A stretch of 64,000 nt of DNA from Arthrobacter rhombi (GCF_900163545.1 NZ_FUHW01000011.1:31640-95639), one strand, 5' to 3'. Positions 17,926-27,209 are shown, numbered from the stretch's first letter. The notes: generated by a model not told the origin, from the letters alone. Numbers and translations are program-made.

Positions 17926-17956
17926 CCTGTAGGCGTTTACCTACAACCTGCAGGCG
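17926..17956. promoter_or_regulatory. Repeat cluster upstream of tetR, operator candidate
   Basis: CCTGTAGGCG at 17926 and CCTGCAGGCG at 17947 are direct repeats spaced 21 bp, two helical turns. Within this, TGTAGG-N6-CCTACA at 17928-17945 is a perfect inverted repeat. All lie 16-46 bp before the tetR ATG, an arrangement typical of TetR autoregulation. Confidence 0.6.
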
Positions 17957-17965
17957 TTGGGGCGG

Positions 17966-18709
17966 CTAGGTTCCCAGCCCGATCGCCGAGCCGATGAGCG
18001 AATACCCCACGAAACCGGCGATATCGAGCAGCGCATGGGCGATGACCAACGGCATGACCCGGCCCGTCCGGGTATAGATCCACCCGAAGACCACCCCCAT
18101 GATGGCGTTCCCCAGAAACGGGCCGAACCCCTGATACAGGTGGTAGCTTCCGCGGACCACGGCGCTGGTGAGGATGATCGGCCAGATCCCCCAACCGAGT
18201 TTCCGCAGCCGGTCGAAGAGGTACCCGATCATGATCGTCTCCTCCAGGATGCCGTGCCGGATGGCCGAGAGCAGAAGCACAGGGATCGTCCACCAATACG
18301 GTTCCAACGCTTCGGGGACGATGGCAGTGGTCACCCCCAGGGCCCTGCCCAGCGCGTAGACACCCAGCGTGCCGACCCCCATCAGCACAAAAAGTCCCAC
18401 CCCCTGCCAGGAGTCCTTCCCCGGACGGCGCAGGTCGAACCCCAGGCGACGGAACCCATTGCTGCCGGCGAGATGGAAGAGGTAGAACACCAAGGCGACC
18501 GGCACCAGGGCGAACATGATGTCCATCAGTTGGTACGTCAGGTCAAAGTACTGCCGATTGCTGAGCGAATTATTCAGTGTGGTCGTTTGTGAGCCCAACG
18601 GGCCGCGGCTGAGCTTATCGATCAGCGAAACGATGGCGTAGATGGCTGACTGCCCCAGTGAGAGCCCCATGACGATCAGGATTTCCGGCCAGAGGCTCTT
18701 GGTACGCAT
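17966..18709 (-). CDS. CPBP-family intramembrane protease (Abi-like)
   Basis: A 247-residue membrane protein with about seven hydrophobic segments and the CPBP/Abi signature set: RHGILEETIMIGYLFDRL (motif 1), YHLYQGFGPFLGN (motif 2) and AHALLD (motif 3). Glutamate and histidine residues of these motifs form the active site of Rce1-like glutamic proteases. Motif 1 has Gly-Tyr where most members have an Arg after EExxx. The target is unknown; relatives serve bacteriocin maturation, immunity or membrane-protein processing. It lies 9 bp before hutI on the same strand but is transcribed separately upstream in orientation terms: hutI's stop is at 18719, so this gene starts just downstream of the hut operon end. 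Confidence 0.82.
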   Translation of the reverse strand: MRTKSLWPEILIVMGLSLGQSAIYAIVSLIDKLSRGPLGSQTTTLNNSLSNRQYFDLTYQLMDIMFALVPVALVFYLFHLAGSNGFRRLGFDLRRPGKDSWQGVGLFVLMGVGTLGVYALGRALGVTTAIVPEALEPYWWTIPVLLLSAIRHGILEETIMIGYLFDRLRKLGWGIWPIILTSAVVRGSYHLYQGFGPFLGNAIMGVVFGWIYTRTGRVMPLVIAHALLDIAGFVGYSLIGSAIGLGT

Positions 18710-18718
18710 GTGTGAATA

Positions 18719-19939
18719 CTAGGCCAGTGGCGCGGAGCCGACGGCGATGCGATCCACCCGTTCTCCCGCCCGCCAGACGGCGCCGGTCAGCGGCATACCG
18801 GGCCGGTAAGCCAGGTGGGCCGAGGACGGCGCGTTGAGCAGCTGCAGATCCGCCCTTTTGCCGACCTCGATGCTGCCCACCTGATCCTGCACCCCCAAGG
18901 CCAGTGCTCCGCCCATGGTCGCTGCCCGCAGGGCCTCGGTCAGCGACAAACGCATCTGGAGCACAGCTGTGGAAACGCAGAACGCCATCGAGCTGGTGTA
19001 GCTGGTCCCCGGGTTGCAATTGGAGGCCAGGGCGATCTGGACTCCGGCGTCAAGCAGTCGGCGGCCATCGGCCAGGGGCTGCCGGGTCGAGAGGTCACAG
19101 GCGGGCAGGCAGGTGGCCACCGTCCCGGCTTCCCCGGTTCCGGTTTCGGCATCCCAGCCGCTCCAGGATCCGGCGAGCGCCGCGACATCTGCGTCGTCGA
19201 GGTAGTTCACATGGTCCACACTGGCGGCACCGAATTCCACGGCCAGCCGCACCCCCGGTCCGGGGCCAAGTTGATTGCCGTGGACCCGCAGGCCCAGGCC
19301 CGCATCACGGCAGGCGGTGAGGACCCTGCGGGATTGCTCTTCGGTGAAGGCCCCGCGCTCGCAGAACACATCGGCCCATTTCACATAGGGGCGCACGGCG
19401 GAGAGCATGTCCCCACAGACCAGATCCGTGTACTCCTCGCCGTCGGCCCCCGGAGGCACCAGATGGGCCCCCAGATAGGTGACCTGGTCGACAATGGTGG
19501 AAGCGATACGCGCGTGGCGGGTTTCCTCGGTGACATCCAGGCCATAGCCGGTCTTGGTCTCCAGGTAGGTGGTCCCCCCGGCGTTGGCTTCGGCCACCCG
19601 ACCCATCAGCAGACGGGTCAGTTCGTAGTCGGTGGCGGCCCGGGTTGCTTCCATGGTCACGCTGATCCCGCCGGCGGCGTAGTCCTGCCCGGCCATCCTC
19701 GCCTCGAATTCGGCGGCCCGGTCACCGGCGAACATCAGGTGGGTATGCGAATCCACCCAGCCCGGTAGCGCTGCCCGCCCTCCGGCGTCGTACACGGTAT
19801 CCGTTGCCGGCGCCTGCCGGGGATGCCCGATCCAGGCAATACGCCCGCGGTCCAGGACCACGGCGGCACCGGCCAAAACGCGGGCGTCGGGGTCCAGTGT
19901 GGTCAGTTCTCCGATATTGGTCACCAAGGTGGCGCTCAT
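18719..19939 (-). CDS. hutI: Imidazolonepropionase
   Basis: Opens the imidazolone ring of 4-imidazolone-5-propanoate to give N-formimino-L-glutamate, the third step of histidine degradation. The 406-residue metal-dependent amidohydrolase shows the HxH metal site in VDSHTHLMFAGDRAAEF near residue 65. It also has the family stretch GGISVTMEATRAATDYEL, then HGNQLGPG, ASVDHVNYL and SNCNPGTSYTSSM. The start overlaps the hutF stop by 4 bp (ATGA), so it is the last gene of the coupled run hutU-M20-hutF-hutI. Confidence 0.95.
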   Translation of the reverse strand: MSATLVTNIGELTTLDPDARVLAGAAVVLDRGRIAWIGHPRQAPATDTVYDAGGRAALPGWVDSHTHLMFAGDRAAEFEARMAGQDYAAGGISVTMEATRAATDYELTRLLMGRVAEANAGGTTYLETKTGYGLDVTEETRHARIASTIVDQVTYLGAHLVPPGADGEEYTDLVCGDMLSAVRPYVKWADVFCERGAFTEEQSRRVLTACRDAGLGLRVHGNQLGPGPGVRLAVEFGAASVDHVNYLDDADVAALAGSWSGWDAETGTGEAGTVATCLPACDLSTRQPLADGRRLLDAGVQIALASNCNPGTSYTSSMAFCVSTAVLQMRLSLTEALRAATMGGALALGVQDQVGSIEVGKRADLQLLNAPSSAHLAYRPGMPLTGAVWRAGERVDRIAVGSAPLA

Positions 19940-21180
19940 GCGAACTCCCGATGCTCGTGGGTGAAGGTCAGGAACAAGGCGGCAGGATCGCCCAGCCGGG
20001 TGTGTATCCCGTTCCGGGCGACCTCGACGCCGTTGATGACCACAGCGTGGACGTCGGCGGCGGTGGCCGTCAAGGGCAGTTGGGCGACGCGGCTGCCGGC
20101 GGTACGCAGACTGTGGGCGTTTACGAGGATGTGGTCGTCGTTATCGGGCAGGGACAGGCTGCGCAGTCCCCCGGCCCGCGATGCGGTGGCCAGCTCGGTC
20201 GGGGAGAAACGCCCCCGGATGCCGGTGCGCAGGCGTTCGCCGTATTCGAGGGCACGCATCTCCAGATAGGGGTCGACGACGGCGTGTTGGTCGGTGCCCA
20301 GGGCGATGGTCGCCCCGGCATCGGCCAGTTCGCGGGCCGGACCGATGCCGTCGGCCAGATCCGCCTCGGTGGTCGGGCACATCACGATCGAGCAGCCGGT
20401 TCCGCCCAGCGCGGCGATATCGGCTTCGGTGAGGTGGGTCGCGTGCACCGCCGACAGGTGCGGCCCCAACAACCCCTGCCCGGCCAACAGGCCGGTGGGG
20501 CTCATCCCGTGGGCTGCCCAACAGCTCTGGTTCTCTGCGGGCTGTTCGGAAAGATGTACATGCAGCGGCTCCCCCGGTGCCAGCGCCGCGGCAAGGACCC
20601 GCAGTGCCGGGACCGGCACGGCACGCACCGAATGGATGGCGGCACCCAGGCAAACCAGTCCGGCGCCCTCTGCCTCGGTGGCGGGCTCGTCGGCGGCCAG
20701 TGCCTCCCGCAGGGCGGTATGCCGCTCCACCCACCCGGTGGCGTCGCCGTCGGAGAATCGCCGTTGGGTGGGGTTGAGTTCCAGCGGGTTCCCCGCGGCA
20801 TCGAGTCCGCCGGAGAGGTAGCAGGTGTCCAGCAGGACCAACCGGATTCCTGCGGCTCGGGCTGCCCGGGCGAGGGCCCGTTCCATCTCATGGTCGGGGT
20901 AGGGCGCCCCGTCGGGGCCGTGGTGCAGGTAGTGGAATTCGCCGACGGCGGTGAACCCGGTGACCACCATTTCCGCGAACACCGCGGTGGCCAATTGTTC
21001 GTAGCCGGCAGGGTCCAGCCGTTCGGCGGCGGCATACATTTGTTCACGCCAGGTCCAGAAGTCCCCTGCCCCGCCGGCCGTCCCCTCGTGGGTGCGTCCA
21101 CGCAGGATGCGGTGGAAGGCATGGGAATGCGCATTGACCGGCCCCGGGACCCGCACCAGGGTCTCCTCGTTCGCGCTCAC
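19936..21180 (-). CDS. hutF: Formimidoylglutamate deiminase
   Basis: Converts N-formimino-L-glutamate to N-formyl-L-glutamate and ammonia, marking the five-step version of the hut pathway. The 414-residue amidohydrolase starts at a GTG (21180) and reaches its metal site at once: NAHSHAFHRILRGR near residue 17, then GEFHYLHHGPDG near 85. Later come HLSEQPAEN, AVHATHLTE and LGTDQHAVVDP, all of which agree with HutF. The N-terminal beta domain found in longer members is almost absent. It is coupled by 4-bp overlaps to the genes on both sides. Confidence 0.93.
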   Translation of the reverse strand: MSANEETLVRVPGPVNAHSHAFHRILRGRTHEGTAGGAGDFWTWREQMYAAAERLDPAGYEQLATAVFAEMVVTGFTAVGEFHYLHHGPDGAPYPDHEMERALARAARAAGIRLVLLDTCYLSGGLDAAGNPLELNPTQRRFSDGDATGWVERHTALREALAADEPATEAEGAGLVCLGAAIHSVRAVPVPALRVLAAALAPGEPLHVHLSEQPAENQSCWAAHGMSPTGLLAGQGLLGPHLSAVHATHLTEADIAALGGTGCSIVMCPTTEADLADGIGPARELADAGATIALGTDQHAVVDPYLEMRALEYGERLRTGIRGRFSPTELATASRAGGLRSLSLPDNDDHILVNAHSLRTAGSRVAQLPLTATAADVHAVVINGVEVARNGIHTRLGDPAALFLTFTHEHREFA

Positions 21181-22454
21181 AGCAGGTCCTCCAGGGTGTC
21201 GGCCAGGGCCGCGGTGCCTGCGCTCGCGTCCTCGTCCTCGACGTACTCCTCGGGCGAATGGCTGATGCCCGAGGGATTGCGCACGAAGAGCATCCCGGTG
21301 GGGACCTCGGCAGCGAGGATCCCGGCGTCGTGCCCGGCGCCGGTGGAGAGCGCCGGCGCTCCGGGGGTGCTGCGTTGCACCGAGTTCTGCAGGGTCCGGG
21401 TGAGCGTGGCGTCGAAGTGCACGGTGCCGGAAGAGGATTCCTCGGTCATGGTCACCGAGCAGCCTTCGAAGGCGGCGATCTTCTGGGCCTGGCCATGGAT
21501 CCGCTCGACCAGGGACCCGGTGATCGCATCGTCGGGGTGGCGCACATCCATCCAGAAGTCGATCCGGGAGGCGATGACGTTGGTCCCGCCGGGGATTGGT
21601 TCCAACCGTCCGACGGTGGCGCGGGCATCAGACTGGCCGGCCGCTGTCTTGCGGACGGCCAACACCATCTGGGCGGCGGCGACCATCGGGTCGGCACGGT
21701 CGGTCATCAACGTGGTTCCCGCGTGGTTCCCCTGTCCAGAAACGGAGAACCGCCAGCGTCCGTGCCCGAGGATCGAGGAGGCCACGGCCACCGCGGGCCC
21801 GCGTCCTGCGGCATCGGTATGGTCCTCGCCGTTGAGCCCCAGGCCCTGCTCGACGTGTAATTCGACGAAGTCGCCGATCCGGGCCAGTGCCTCCTCGTCG
21901 CGCCCCATGGCCGCGGGGTCCAACCCCTGGGCCTTCGAGGCGTCGGCGAAGGTGGTGCCCGAAGCGTCGCGTAGGTTCAGTGCCCGCGTCGGTTCGATGG
22001 CCCCGGTCAATAACCGGGACCCCAGACAGGCGACCCCGAAGGCGGAACCTTCCTCTTCGGGGAAGACGGCGATGGCCATGGCGCGGTTGCGCTGCAGGTC
22101 CCCCGCCGCCTCGCGGGCAGCCAGGATGTCATGGGCTGCCAGCGCCGCGGCGACCCCGAGCGGGCCGTCGAAGGCCCCGCCACCGGGGACCGAGTCCAGA
22201 TGCGAGCCGGTGACCAGGGCACCACGACGTGGTTCGGCGGAGCTGGGGCCGGGCAGGTCCCACCAGGCCCAGATGATGCCGTTGTGATCGCGTTCGACGG
22301 CGAGCCCGCGGCGGCTGGCCTCGGTGGTGAACCATTCGCGCAGTTCCAGTTCGGGGGTGGAGTAGACCGGGCGGGTGTAACCACCGCGGCGACGGTCGCG
22401 TCCGGTGTCTGCGATGGCTGCCATCAGTGAGTTGACGGTGCTGTTCTGGCTCAT
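21177..22454 (-). CDS. M20-family amidohydrolase (allantoate amidohydrolase/carbamoylase-like)
   Basis: A 425-residue zinc hydrolase of the M20 family, closest in motifs to allantoate amidohydrolases and N-carbamoyl-amino-acid hydrolases. The metal ligands are in GSHLDSVPGGGAFDGPLGV and FPEEEGSAFG, with ELHVEQG and the dimerisation domain carrying GQGNHAGTT further on; HDAGI near the end holds the last ligand. The ATG at 22454 is 1 bp past the hutU stop and is chosen over longer frames. In the hut operon it occupies the place expected for N-formylglutamate deformylase (HutG), and no HutG homologue is present here. A deformylase role is inference from context only. Confidence 0.85.
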   Translation of the reverse strand: MSQNSTVNSLMAAIADTGRDRRRGGYTRPVYSTPELELREWFTTEASRRGLAVERDHNGIIWAWWDLPGPSSAEPRRGALVTGSHLDSVPGGGAFDGPLGVAAALAAHDILAAREAAGDLQRNRAMAIAVFPEEEGSAFGVACLGSRLLTGAIEPTRALNLRDASGTTFADASKAQGLDPAAMGRDEEALARIGDFVELHVEQGLGLNGEDHTDAAGRGPAVAVASSILGHGRWRFSVSGQGNHAGTTLMTDRADPMVAAAQMVLAVRKTAAGQSDARATVGRLEPIPGGTNVIASRIDFWMDVRHPDDAITGSLVERIHGQAQKIAAFEGCSVTMTEESSSGTVHFDATLTRTLQNSVQRSTPGAPALSTGAGHDAGILAAEVPTGMLFVRNPSGISHSPEEYVEDEDASAGTAALADTLEDLL

Positions 22455-22455
22455 G

Positions 22456-24150
22456 CTATTCCGCCATCGGGATGCGCACGCCGCGTTCGGCAGCGACCTC
22501 GGACGCACGGTCGTAGCCGGCGTCGACGTGGCGGATGACACCCATGCCCGGGTCGTTGGTCAGCAATGCTTCGAGTTTGGCGGCGGCCAGTTCGGTGCCG
22601 TCGGCGACGGAGACCTGACCGGCGTGGATGGAGCGCCCGATGCCGACACCACCACCGTGGTGGATGGAAACCCACGTGGCGCCCGAGGATGCTGCGGTCA
22701 GGGCGTTGAGCAGCGGCCAGTCGGCGATGGCGTCGGAGCCGTCGGCCATGGCTTCGGTTTCGCGGTACGGGCTGGCCACCGAGCCGGCGTCGAGGTGGTC
22801 GCGGCCGATGACGATGGGCGCTGAGACCTTGCCTTCGGCGACGAGGCGGTTGAACAGCAGGCCGGCCTTGGCGCGGTCTCCGTAGCCGAGCCAGCAGATG
22901 CGCGCGGGCAGGCCTTCGAATTCGACATGTTCAGCGGCGGCGTCAAGCCAGCGGTGCAGGTGGGCGTTGTCCGGGAAGAGTTCCTTCAACGCCTCGTCGG
23001 TGACGCGGATGTCCTCGGGATCCCCGGAGAGGGCAACCCAACGGAACGGGCCCAGCCCCTCGCAGAAGAGCGGGCGGATGTAGGCCGGAACGAAACCGGG
23101 GAAGGCGAAGGCCCGGGCGAAGCCACCCTGGCGGGCCTCGTCGCGGATGGAGTTGCCGTAGTCGAAGACCTCGGCGCCGGCGTCCTGGAAGCCGACCATC
23201 GCCTCCACCTGGGCTGCCATGGATTCCTGGGCCTTCTTGGTGAAACCGATCGGGTCGGCCTGCGCCTCGGCGTCCCACTGGTCCAGGGTGTATTCCACCG
23301 GCAGGTAGGACAGCGGGTCGTGGGCGGAGGTCTGGTCGGTGACGATATCGACCGTGATGTCCCCTGACTGGTGGCGGCGCAGCAGTTCGGGGAAGACGTC
23401 CGCTGCGTTGCCGACGTAGCCCACGGAGAGCGCACGCTTTTCGGCCTTGGCGGCCAGGACCTTGGCCAGCGCGGTGTCGAGATCGGTTTCGACCTCGTCG
23501 AGGTAGCGTTTGCCTTCGCGGCGGCGCAGGCGTTCCTCGGAGACATCGACGATCAGGCAAGCGCCGCCATTGAGCGTGACGGCCAGGGGCTGGGCCCCGC
23601 CCATGCCTCCGCAGCCGCCGGTGAGCGTCAGCGTTCCGGCCAGTGTGCCGTCCTCGTCACCGGTGAGCTTGCGCGCGATGGCGCCGAAGGTCTCATAGGT
23701 GCCCTGCAGGATGCCCTGGGTACCGATGTAGATCCAGGAACCGGCGGTCATTTGCCCGTACATCATCAGGCCTTCGGCCTCCAGCTTGCGGAACTCGGGC
23801 CAGGTGGCCCAGTCCCCGACCAGGTTCGAGTTGGCGATCAACACGCGTGGGGCCCACTTATTGGTGGTGAACACGCCGACGGGCTTTCCTGACTGGACCA
23901 ACAGGGTCTCGTTGTCCTCCAGGGTCTCCAGGGTGCGGGTGATCGCGTCGTAGGCTTCCCAGGAGCGTGCTGCCCGCCCCGTGCCTCCGTAGACCACCAG
24001 GTCCTCGGGCCGTTCGGCGACCTCGGGGTCCAGGTTGTTCATCAGCATGCGCAGCGGCGCCTCGGTCTGCCATGACTTGGCGGTGAGCTGGGTTCCGCGG
24101 GCGGCACGGATGCTGCGGGAGGGATCGTGTTGGGTGAATGACTGGCTCAT
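22456..24150 (-). CDS. hutU: Urocanate hydratase
   Basis: Adds water to urocanate to form 4-imidazolone-5-propanoate using tightly bound NAD+ as electrophile, the second step of histidine breakdown. The 564-residue length is normal. Seen are [19 protein letters not shown] near residue 25, [31 protein letters not shown], and the NAD-binding [13 protein letters not shown] near 180. Near the end come [25 protein letters not shown] and [12 protein letters not shown]. The start overlaps the iclR-family stop by 4 bp (ATGA), so regulator and pathway genes form one unit. Confidence 0.97.
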   Translation of the reverse strand: MSQSFTQHDPSRSIRAARGTQLTAKSWQTEAPLRMLMNNLDPEVAERPEDLVVYGGTGRAARSWEAYDAITRTLETLEDNETLLVQSGKPVGVFTTNKWAPRVLIANSNLVGDWATWPEFRKLEAEGLMMYGQMTAGSWIYIGTQGILQGTYETFGAIARKLTGDEDGTLAGTLTLTGGCGGMGGAQPLAVTLNGGACLIVDVSEERLRRREGKRYLDEVETDLDTALAKVLAAKAEKRALSVGYVGNAADVFPELLRRHQSGDITVDIVTDQTSAHDPLSYLPVEYTLDQWDAEAQADPIGFTKKAQESMAAQVEAMVGFQDAGAEVFDYGNSIRDEARQGGFARAFAFPGFVPAYIRPLFCEGLGPFRWVALSGDPEDIRVTDEALKELFPDNAHLHRWLDAAAEHVEFEGLPARICWLGYGDRAKAGLLFNRLVAEGKVSAPIVIGRDHLDAGSVASPYRETEAMADGSDAIADWPLLNALTAASSGATWVSIHHGGGVGIGRSIHAGQVSVADGTELAAAKLEALLTNDPGMGVIRHVDAGYDRASEVAAERGVRIPMAE

Positions 24151-24863
24151 GCCGTCTGCTCCTTGCTGCCGGCGTCTTCGCCGGCTTCGGTATCAAGTTG
24201 GTGGGTGGTGAGGACGGTGTGGGCTTCGGCAGCGACTTGGCGGCCGATCTGGGCGATCAGGTCGGCGTCCATCCGGTACGACGGCGCAATCACCGACAGC
24301 GCGGCGATGACCCGTGTTTCGTCGCCGCGGCCCACGGTGATGGGGGCGGCGATCGCGGTCACGTCCTTTTCGACGCCGCGGTCCACGACGACGTACCCGG
24401 TAGCAGGGGTCTTGCCCTTCAGGACTGCGCCGACAGCACTGCCCTCGAGCGGAACACTGCGTCCGACCCAGGAGGTATGACGCACCGAATGTGTCCCTTC
24501 CTCCACGGCGATGTAGATGCTGTGTTGGGCGGCCGTACCGCCCACCGAGGGGACGCTGAGGTAGGCGGACTCCCCCGTTGCGGCCACCAGATGGCGGAGG
24601 GATTCCATGGCCAGCGAGACCAGGGATTCGTGGCTCAGCGCCTGCGCGCCGAGTTGGACGATCCGCATTCCCGGCCGGTAACCGGCTTCTGGTTCACGGC
24701 GGACGAACCCGCTGGATTCCAGCGTGCGCAGCAACCGCAGGGCAGTGGATGCCGAGAGCCCCGTCTGCCGGGCGGCCTCGGCAAGGCTGATATGCCCTGC
24801 CTCGCAGACGGAACCGAGCAGGTGCAAGGCCCGCTCCACCGTGCGGGTGGACGGTTCGGCCAT
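24147..24863 (-). CDS. IclR-family regulator of the hut genes
   Basis: A 238-residue regulator. The N-terminal winged helix, residues 1-65, includes [20 protein letters not shown], the turn [16 protein letters not shown] and GFVRREP. The C-terminal effector domain has [34 protein letters not shown] and [11 protein letters not shown], typical of IclR proteins. It heads the hutU-M20-hutF-hutI operon and is divergent from hutH. A perfect palindrome lies between them, so control of both arms by this protein, with urocanate or histidine as a likely signal, is inferred. Confidence 0.88.
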   Translation of the reverse strand: MAEPSTRTVERALHLLGSVCEAGHISLAEAARQTGLSASTALRLLRTLESSGFVRREPEAGYRPGMRIVQLGAQALSHESLVSLAMESLRHLVAATGESAYLSVPSVGGTAAQHSIYIAVEEGTHSVRHTSWVGRSVPLEGSAVGAVLKGKTPATGYVVVDRGVEKDVTAIAAPITVGRGDETRVIAALSVIAPSYRMDADLIAQIGRQVAAEAHTVLTTHQLDTEAGEDAGSKEQTA

Positions 24864-24930
24864 ATCTCCTCCTATTTCGCTACCCCGAGATGGTTTCGAC
24901 AGTCGGCTGTCTTGCCACCAGACAAAATTT

Positions 24931-24951
24931 ACGTTTCACTTATTGAAACGT
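24931..24951. promoter_or_regulatory. Palindromic operator candidate between iclR-type gene and hutH
   Basis: ACGTTTCA-N5-TGAAACGT is a perfect 8-bp inverted repeat in the 146-bp divergent intergenic region. Its position, 68 bp from the regulator start and 59 bp from the hutH ATG, suits repression or activation of both arms by the IclR-family protein. Confidence 0.7.
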
Positions 24952-25009
24952 GAATATCACCACTTGGCAAGCCTTCTGGCCGGGAGGCACCCAACGAGAG
25001 GAATACCCC

Positions 25010-26572
25010 ATGGCAGAGAACATCAGCCTGAGCCCAGCGCCGCTGGCGCCGCAGGACGTCGTGCAGGTCGCCCGCCATGACGCCCGGGTGGAGATCTCCG
25101 AGGAGTCGTTATCCGCCATGGCCGCATCACGTCGGGTGATCGACGCACTGGTCACCGATACGCGACCGCATTACGGGGTTTCCACCGGCTTCGGCGCCTT
25201 GGCCACCAAGCAGATCCCTGTTGAGTTGCGCGCCCAGTTGCAGCGCTCCTTGATCCGCTCCCATGCCGCCTCCTCCGGCGCCGAGGTCGATCGTGAGGTC
25301 GTGCGCGGCCTGATGCTCAATCGCCTGCACACCATGACCACCGGACGCACCGGAGTGCGTCCGGAGGTCGCCAGCGCCTACGCCGCGGTGCTCAATGCCG
25401 GAATCACCCCGATCGTCGGAGAATACGGTTCGCTGGGCTGCTCCGGGGATCTGGCTCCGCTGTCCCACTGCGCCTTGGCCGTGATGGGCGAGGGCAAGGT
25501 CCGCAATGCCGCCGGCGAGCTCGTCGAAGCCGCCGAGGCACTGGCCGCGGCGGGCATCGAACCGGTCGTCTTGGCCGAAAAGGAAGGCCTGGCGCTGATC
25601 AACGGCACCGACGGAATGCTGGGCATGCTGTTGATGGCCGCCGAGGATCTGCACCGCCTGGTCGCCACCGCCGATTTATCCGCAGCGATGAGCATCGAGG
25701 GCCTGCTGGGCACCGATGATGTCTTCGCCCCCGATCTACATGCCCTGCGCCCGCATCCGGGGCAGATCGCCTCCGCGGCGAATATGCGTGCCGTGCTCTC
25801 GGGGTCAACGCTCATTGCCGAGCAGAAGGAAGGTTCACACGCCTTCACCCGAGTACAGGACGCCTATTCACTGCGTTGCGCACCGCAGGTCCATGGCGCC
25901 GTGCGTGCCACCCTGGCCCACGCCGAATCCGTGGCGGAATTGGAGCTGGCCTCGGCCATCGACAACCCGGTGGTCACCACCGACGGCCGGGTGGAATCCA
26001 ACGGCAACTTCCATGGGGCCCCGGTCGGCTACGTCCTGGACTTCCTGGCCATCGCCGTGGCCGATCTGGCCTCCATTTCGGAGCGCCGGACCGATAGGTT
26101 CCTGGACAAATCCCGCAGCCACGGCCTCAACGCCTTCCTGGCCGATGATCCGGGGGTGGACTCGGGCCACATGATCGCCCAGTACACCCAGGCCGGCATC
26201 GTTTCCGAGCTCAAGCGTCTGGCAGTGCCGGCGTCGGTGGACTCGATTCCCAGCTCGGCCATGCAGGAAGACCACGTGTCGATGGGTTGGGCTGCCGGTC
26301 TGAAGCTGCGCCGCTCGATCGATGGGTTGCAGCGCGTGCTGGCCGTGGAGCTGCTCACCAGCGCCCGCGCCCTGGACATGCGCGATGGCGGACTGGCCAC
26401 CGGCAAGTCCTCCCCCATCGTCACCGCGGTGCGTCGGGCGATCCGCGAGGTCGTCGACGGTCCGGGGACCGACAGGTACCTGGCCCCCGAGATCGAGGCC
26501 GTGCACACGCTGGTCGCCGACGGTACGCTGCTGGCGGCAGCCAACGGTGCAGCCACCTCGGCGCTACAGTAG
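25010..26572 (+). CDS. hutH: Histidine ammonia-lyase
   Basis: Removes ammonia from L-histidine to give urocanate, the first step of the hut pathway. The 520-residue protein starts at ATG 25010 (MAENISLS), preceded by GAGAGGAAT; the frame is open 20 codons further but lacks a good start context. HYGVSTGFGALA near 55 and the MIO segment GSLGCSGDLAPLSH at 141-153 are present. The prosthetic group should form from C144-S145-G146 instead of the usual Ala-Ser-Gly, a variant I recall from actinobacterial enzymes. Also seen are VQDAYSLRCAPQVHG, NGNFHG and QEDHVSMGW. It is divergent from the hutU operon and followed by hutD. Confidence 0.96.
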   Translation: MAENISLSPAPLAPQDVVQVARHDARVEISEESLSAMAASRRVIDALVTDTRPHYGVSTGFGALATKQIPVELRAQLQRSLIRSHAASSGAEVDREVVRGLMLNRLHTMTTGRTGVRPEVASAYAAVLNAGITPIVGEYGSLGCSGDLAPLSHCALAVMGEGKVRNAAGELVEAAEALAAAGIEPVVLAEKEGLALINGTDGMLGMLLMAAEDLHRLVATADLSAAMSIEGLLGTDDVFAPDLHALRPHPGQIASAANMRAVLSGSTLIAEQKEGSHAFTRVQDAYSLRCAPQVHGAVRATLAHAESVAELELASAIDNPVVTTDGRVESNGNFHGAPVGYVLDFLAIAVADLASISERRTDRFLDKSRSHGLNAFLADDPGVDSGHMIAQYTQAGIVSELKRLAVPASVDSIPSSAMQEDHVSMGWAAGLKLRRSIDGLQRVLAVELLTSARALDMRDGGLATGKSSPIVTAVRRAIREVVDGPGTDRYLAPEIEAVHTLVADGTLLAAANGAATSALQ

Positions 26573-26603
26573 GCGCCACACCCCTTAACGTCAGGATCCG
26601 TGC

Positions 26604-27209
26604 ATGAACATCCCCGCTCCCGCCCACGTCATCCGTTTCGCGTCGCTGACCCCGGAACGCTGGCGCAATGGCGGGGGCACCACGGTGGAAATCGCTTGTT
26701 CGGCAGCACCGCCGGAACCTGGCGCGGAGGCCGTGGCGTCCGGCCCCGACTGGCAGTGGCGCATCAGCATCGCCGACGTGGCCCGGGAGGGCGAGTTCTC
26801 CGCCTTCCCGGGCTGCGAACGGATTCTGACCGTCATCGACGGTGAGTTCATGCTGCTCACCGTCGACGGCGTCGAGCAGGGACTACAGAAGTACCGGCCG
26901 TTCCGTTTTGATGGCGGCGCCCAGACCGGCGCCACCTTGCCTGAGGGGCCGATCAGGGACCTCAATTTGATCACCGGGCCCAGCCACCGGGGCCACGTGG
27001 TCATCCTGGAGCTTTCGAAGAAACGCCCGCACCCGGTTTTCGGGGACCAGCATGCGGTCTTCCTCCAGGGCAACGCGGCAGTATCTGCCGGCCCAGAGGC
27101 CGAACCCCTGGGGCTCGAACGGCTCGATACCGTGATCGGCAACGACACGGCTCCTCCTGAGATCTCCGGACGAGGCTTCCTCGCCGTCGTTTCCCACGAC
27201 CTGGCCTAG
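26604..27209 (+). CDS. hutD: HutD-family protein
   Basis: A 201-residue cupin-like protein found in hut loci, thought to modulate histidine catabolism, perhaps by binding formylglutamate. The signature WRNGGGTTVEIA is at residues 20-31, followed by WRISIADVAREGEFSAFPG, then an ERILTVIDG strand and PLxRFDGG-like segment, all characteristic of HutD. It starts 31 bp after the hutH stop and should be co-transcribed. Its TAG overlaps the TAG of the convergent marR-type gene in a shared CTAG. Confidence 0.9.
   Translation: MNIPAPAHVIRFASLTPERWRNGGGTTVEIACSAAPPEPGAEAVASGPDWQWRISIADVAREGEFSAFPGCERILTVIDGEFMLLTVDGVEQGLQKYRPFRFDGGAQTGATLPEGPIRDLNLITGPSHRGHVVILELSKKRPHPVFGDQHAVFLQGNAAVSAGPEAEPLGLERLDTVIGNDTAPPEISGRGFLAVVSHDLA

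Noticed and set aside
19804..22287. An 827-codon plus-strand frame opposite the hut genes
   Set aside because: It is antisense to hutF and the M20 gene, shows no recognisable motif, and such long shadow frames are usual in high-GC DNA.
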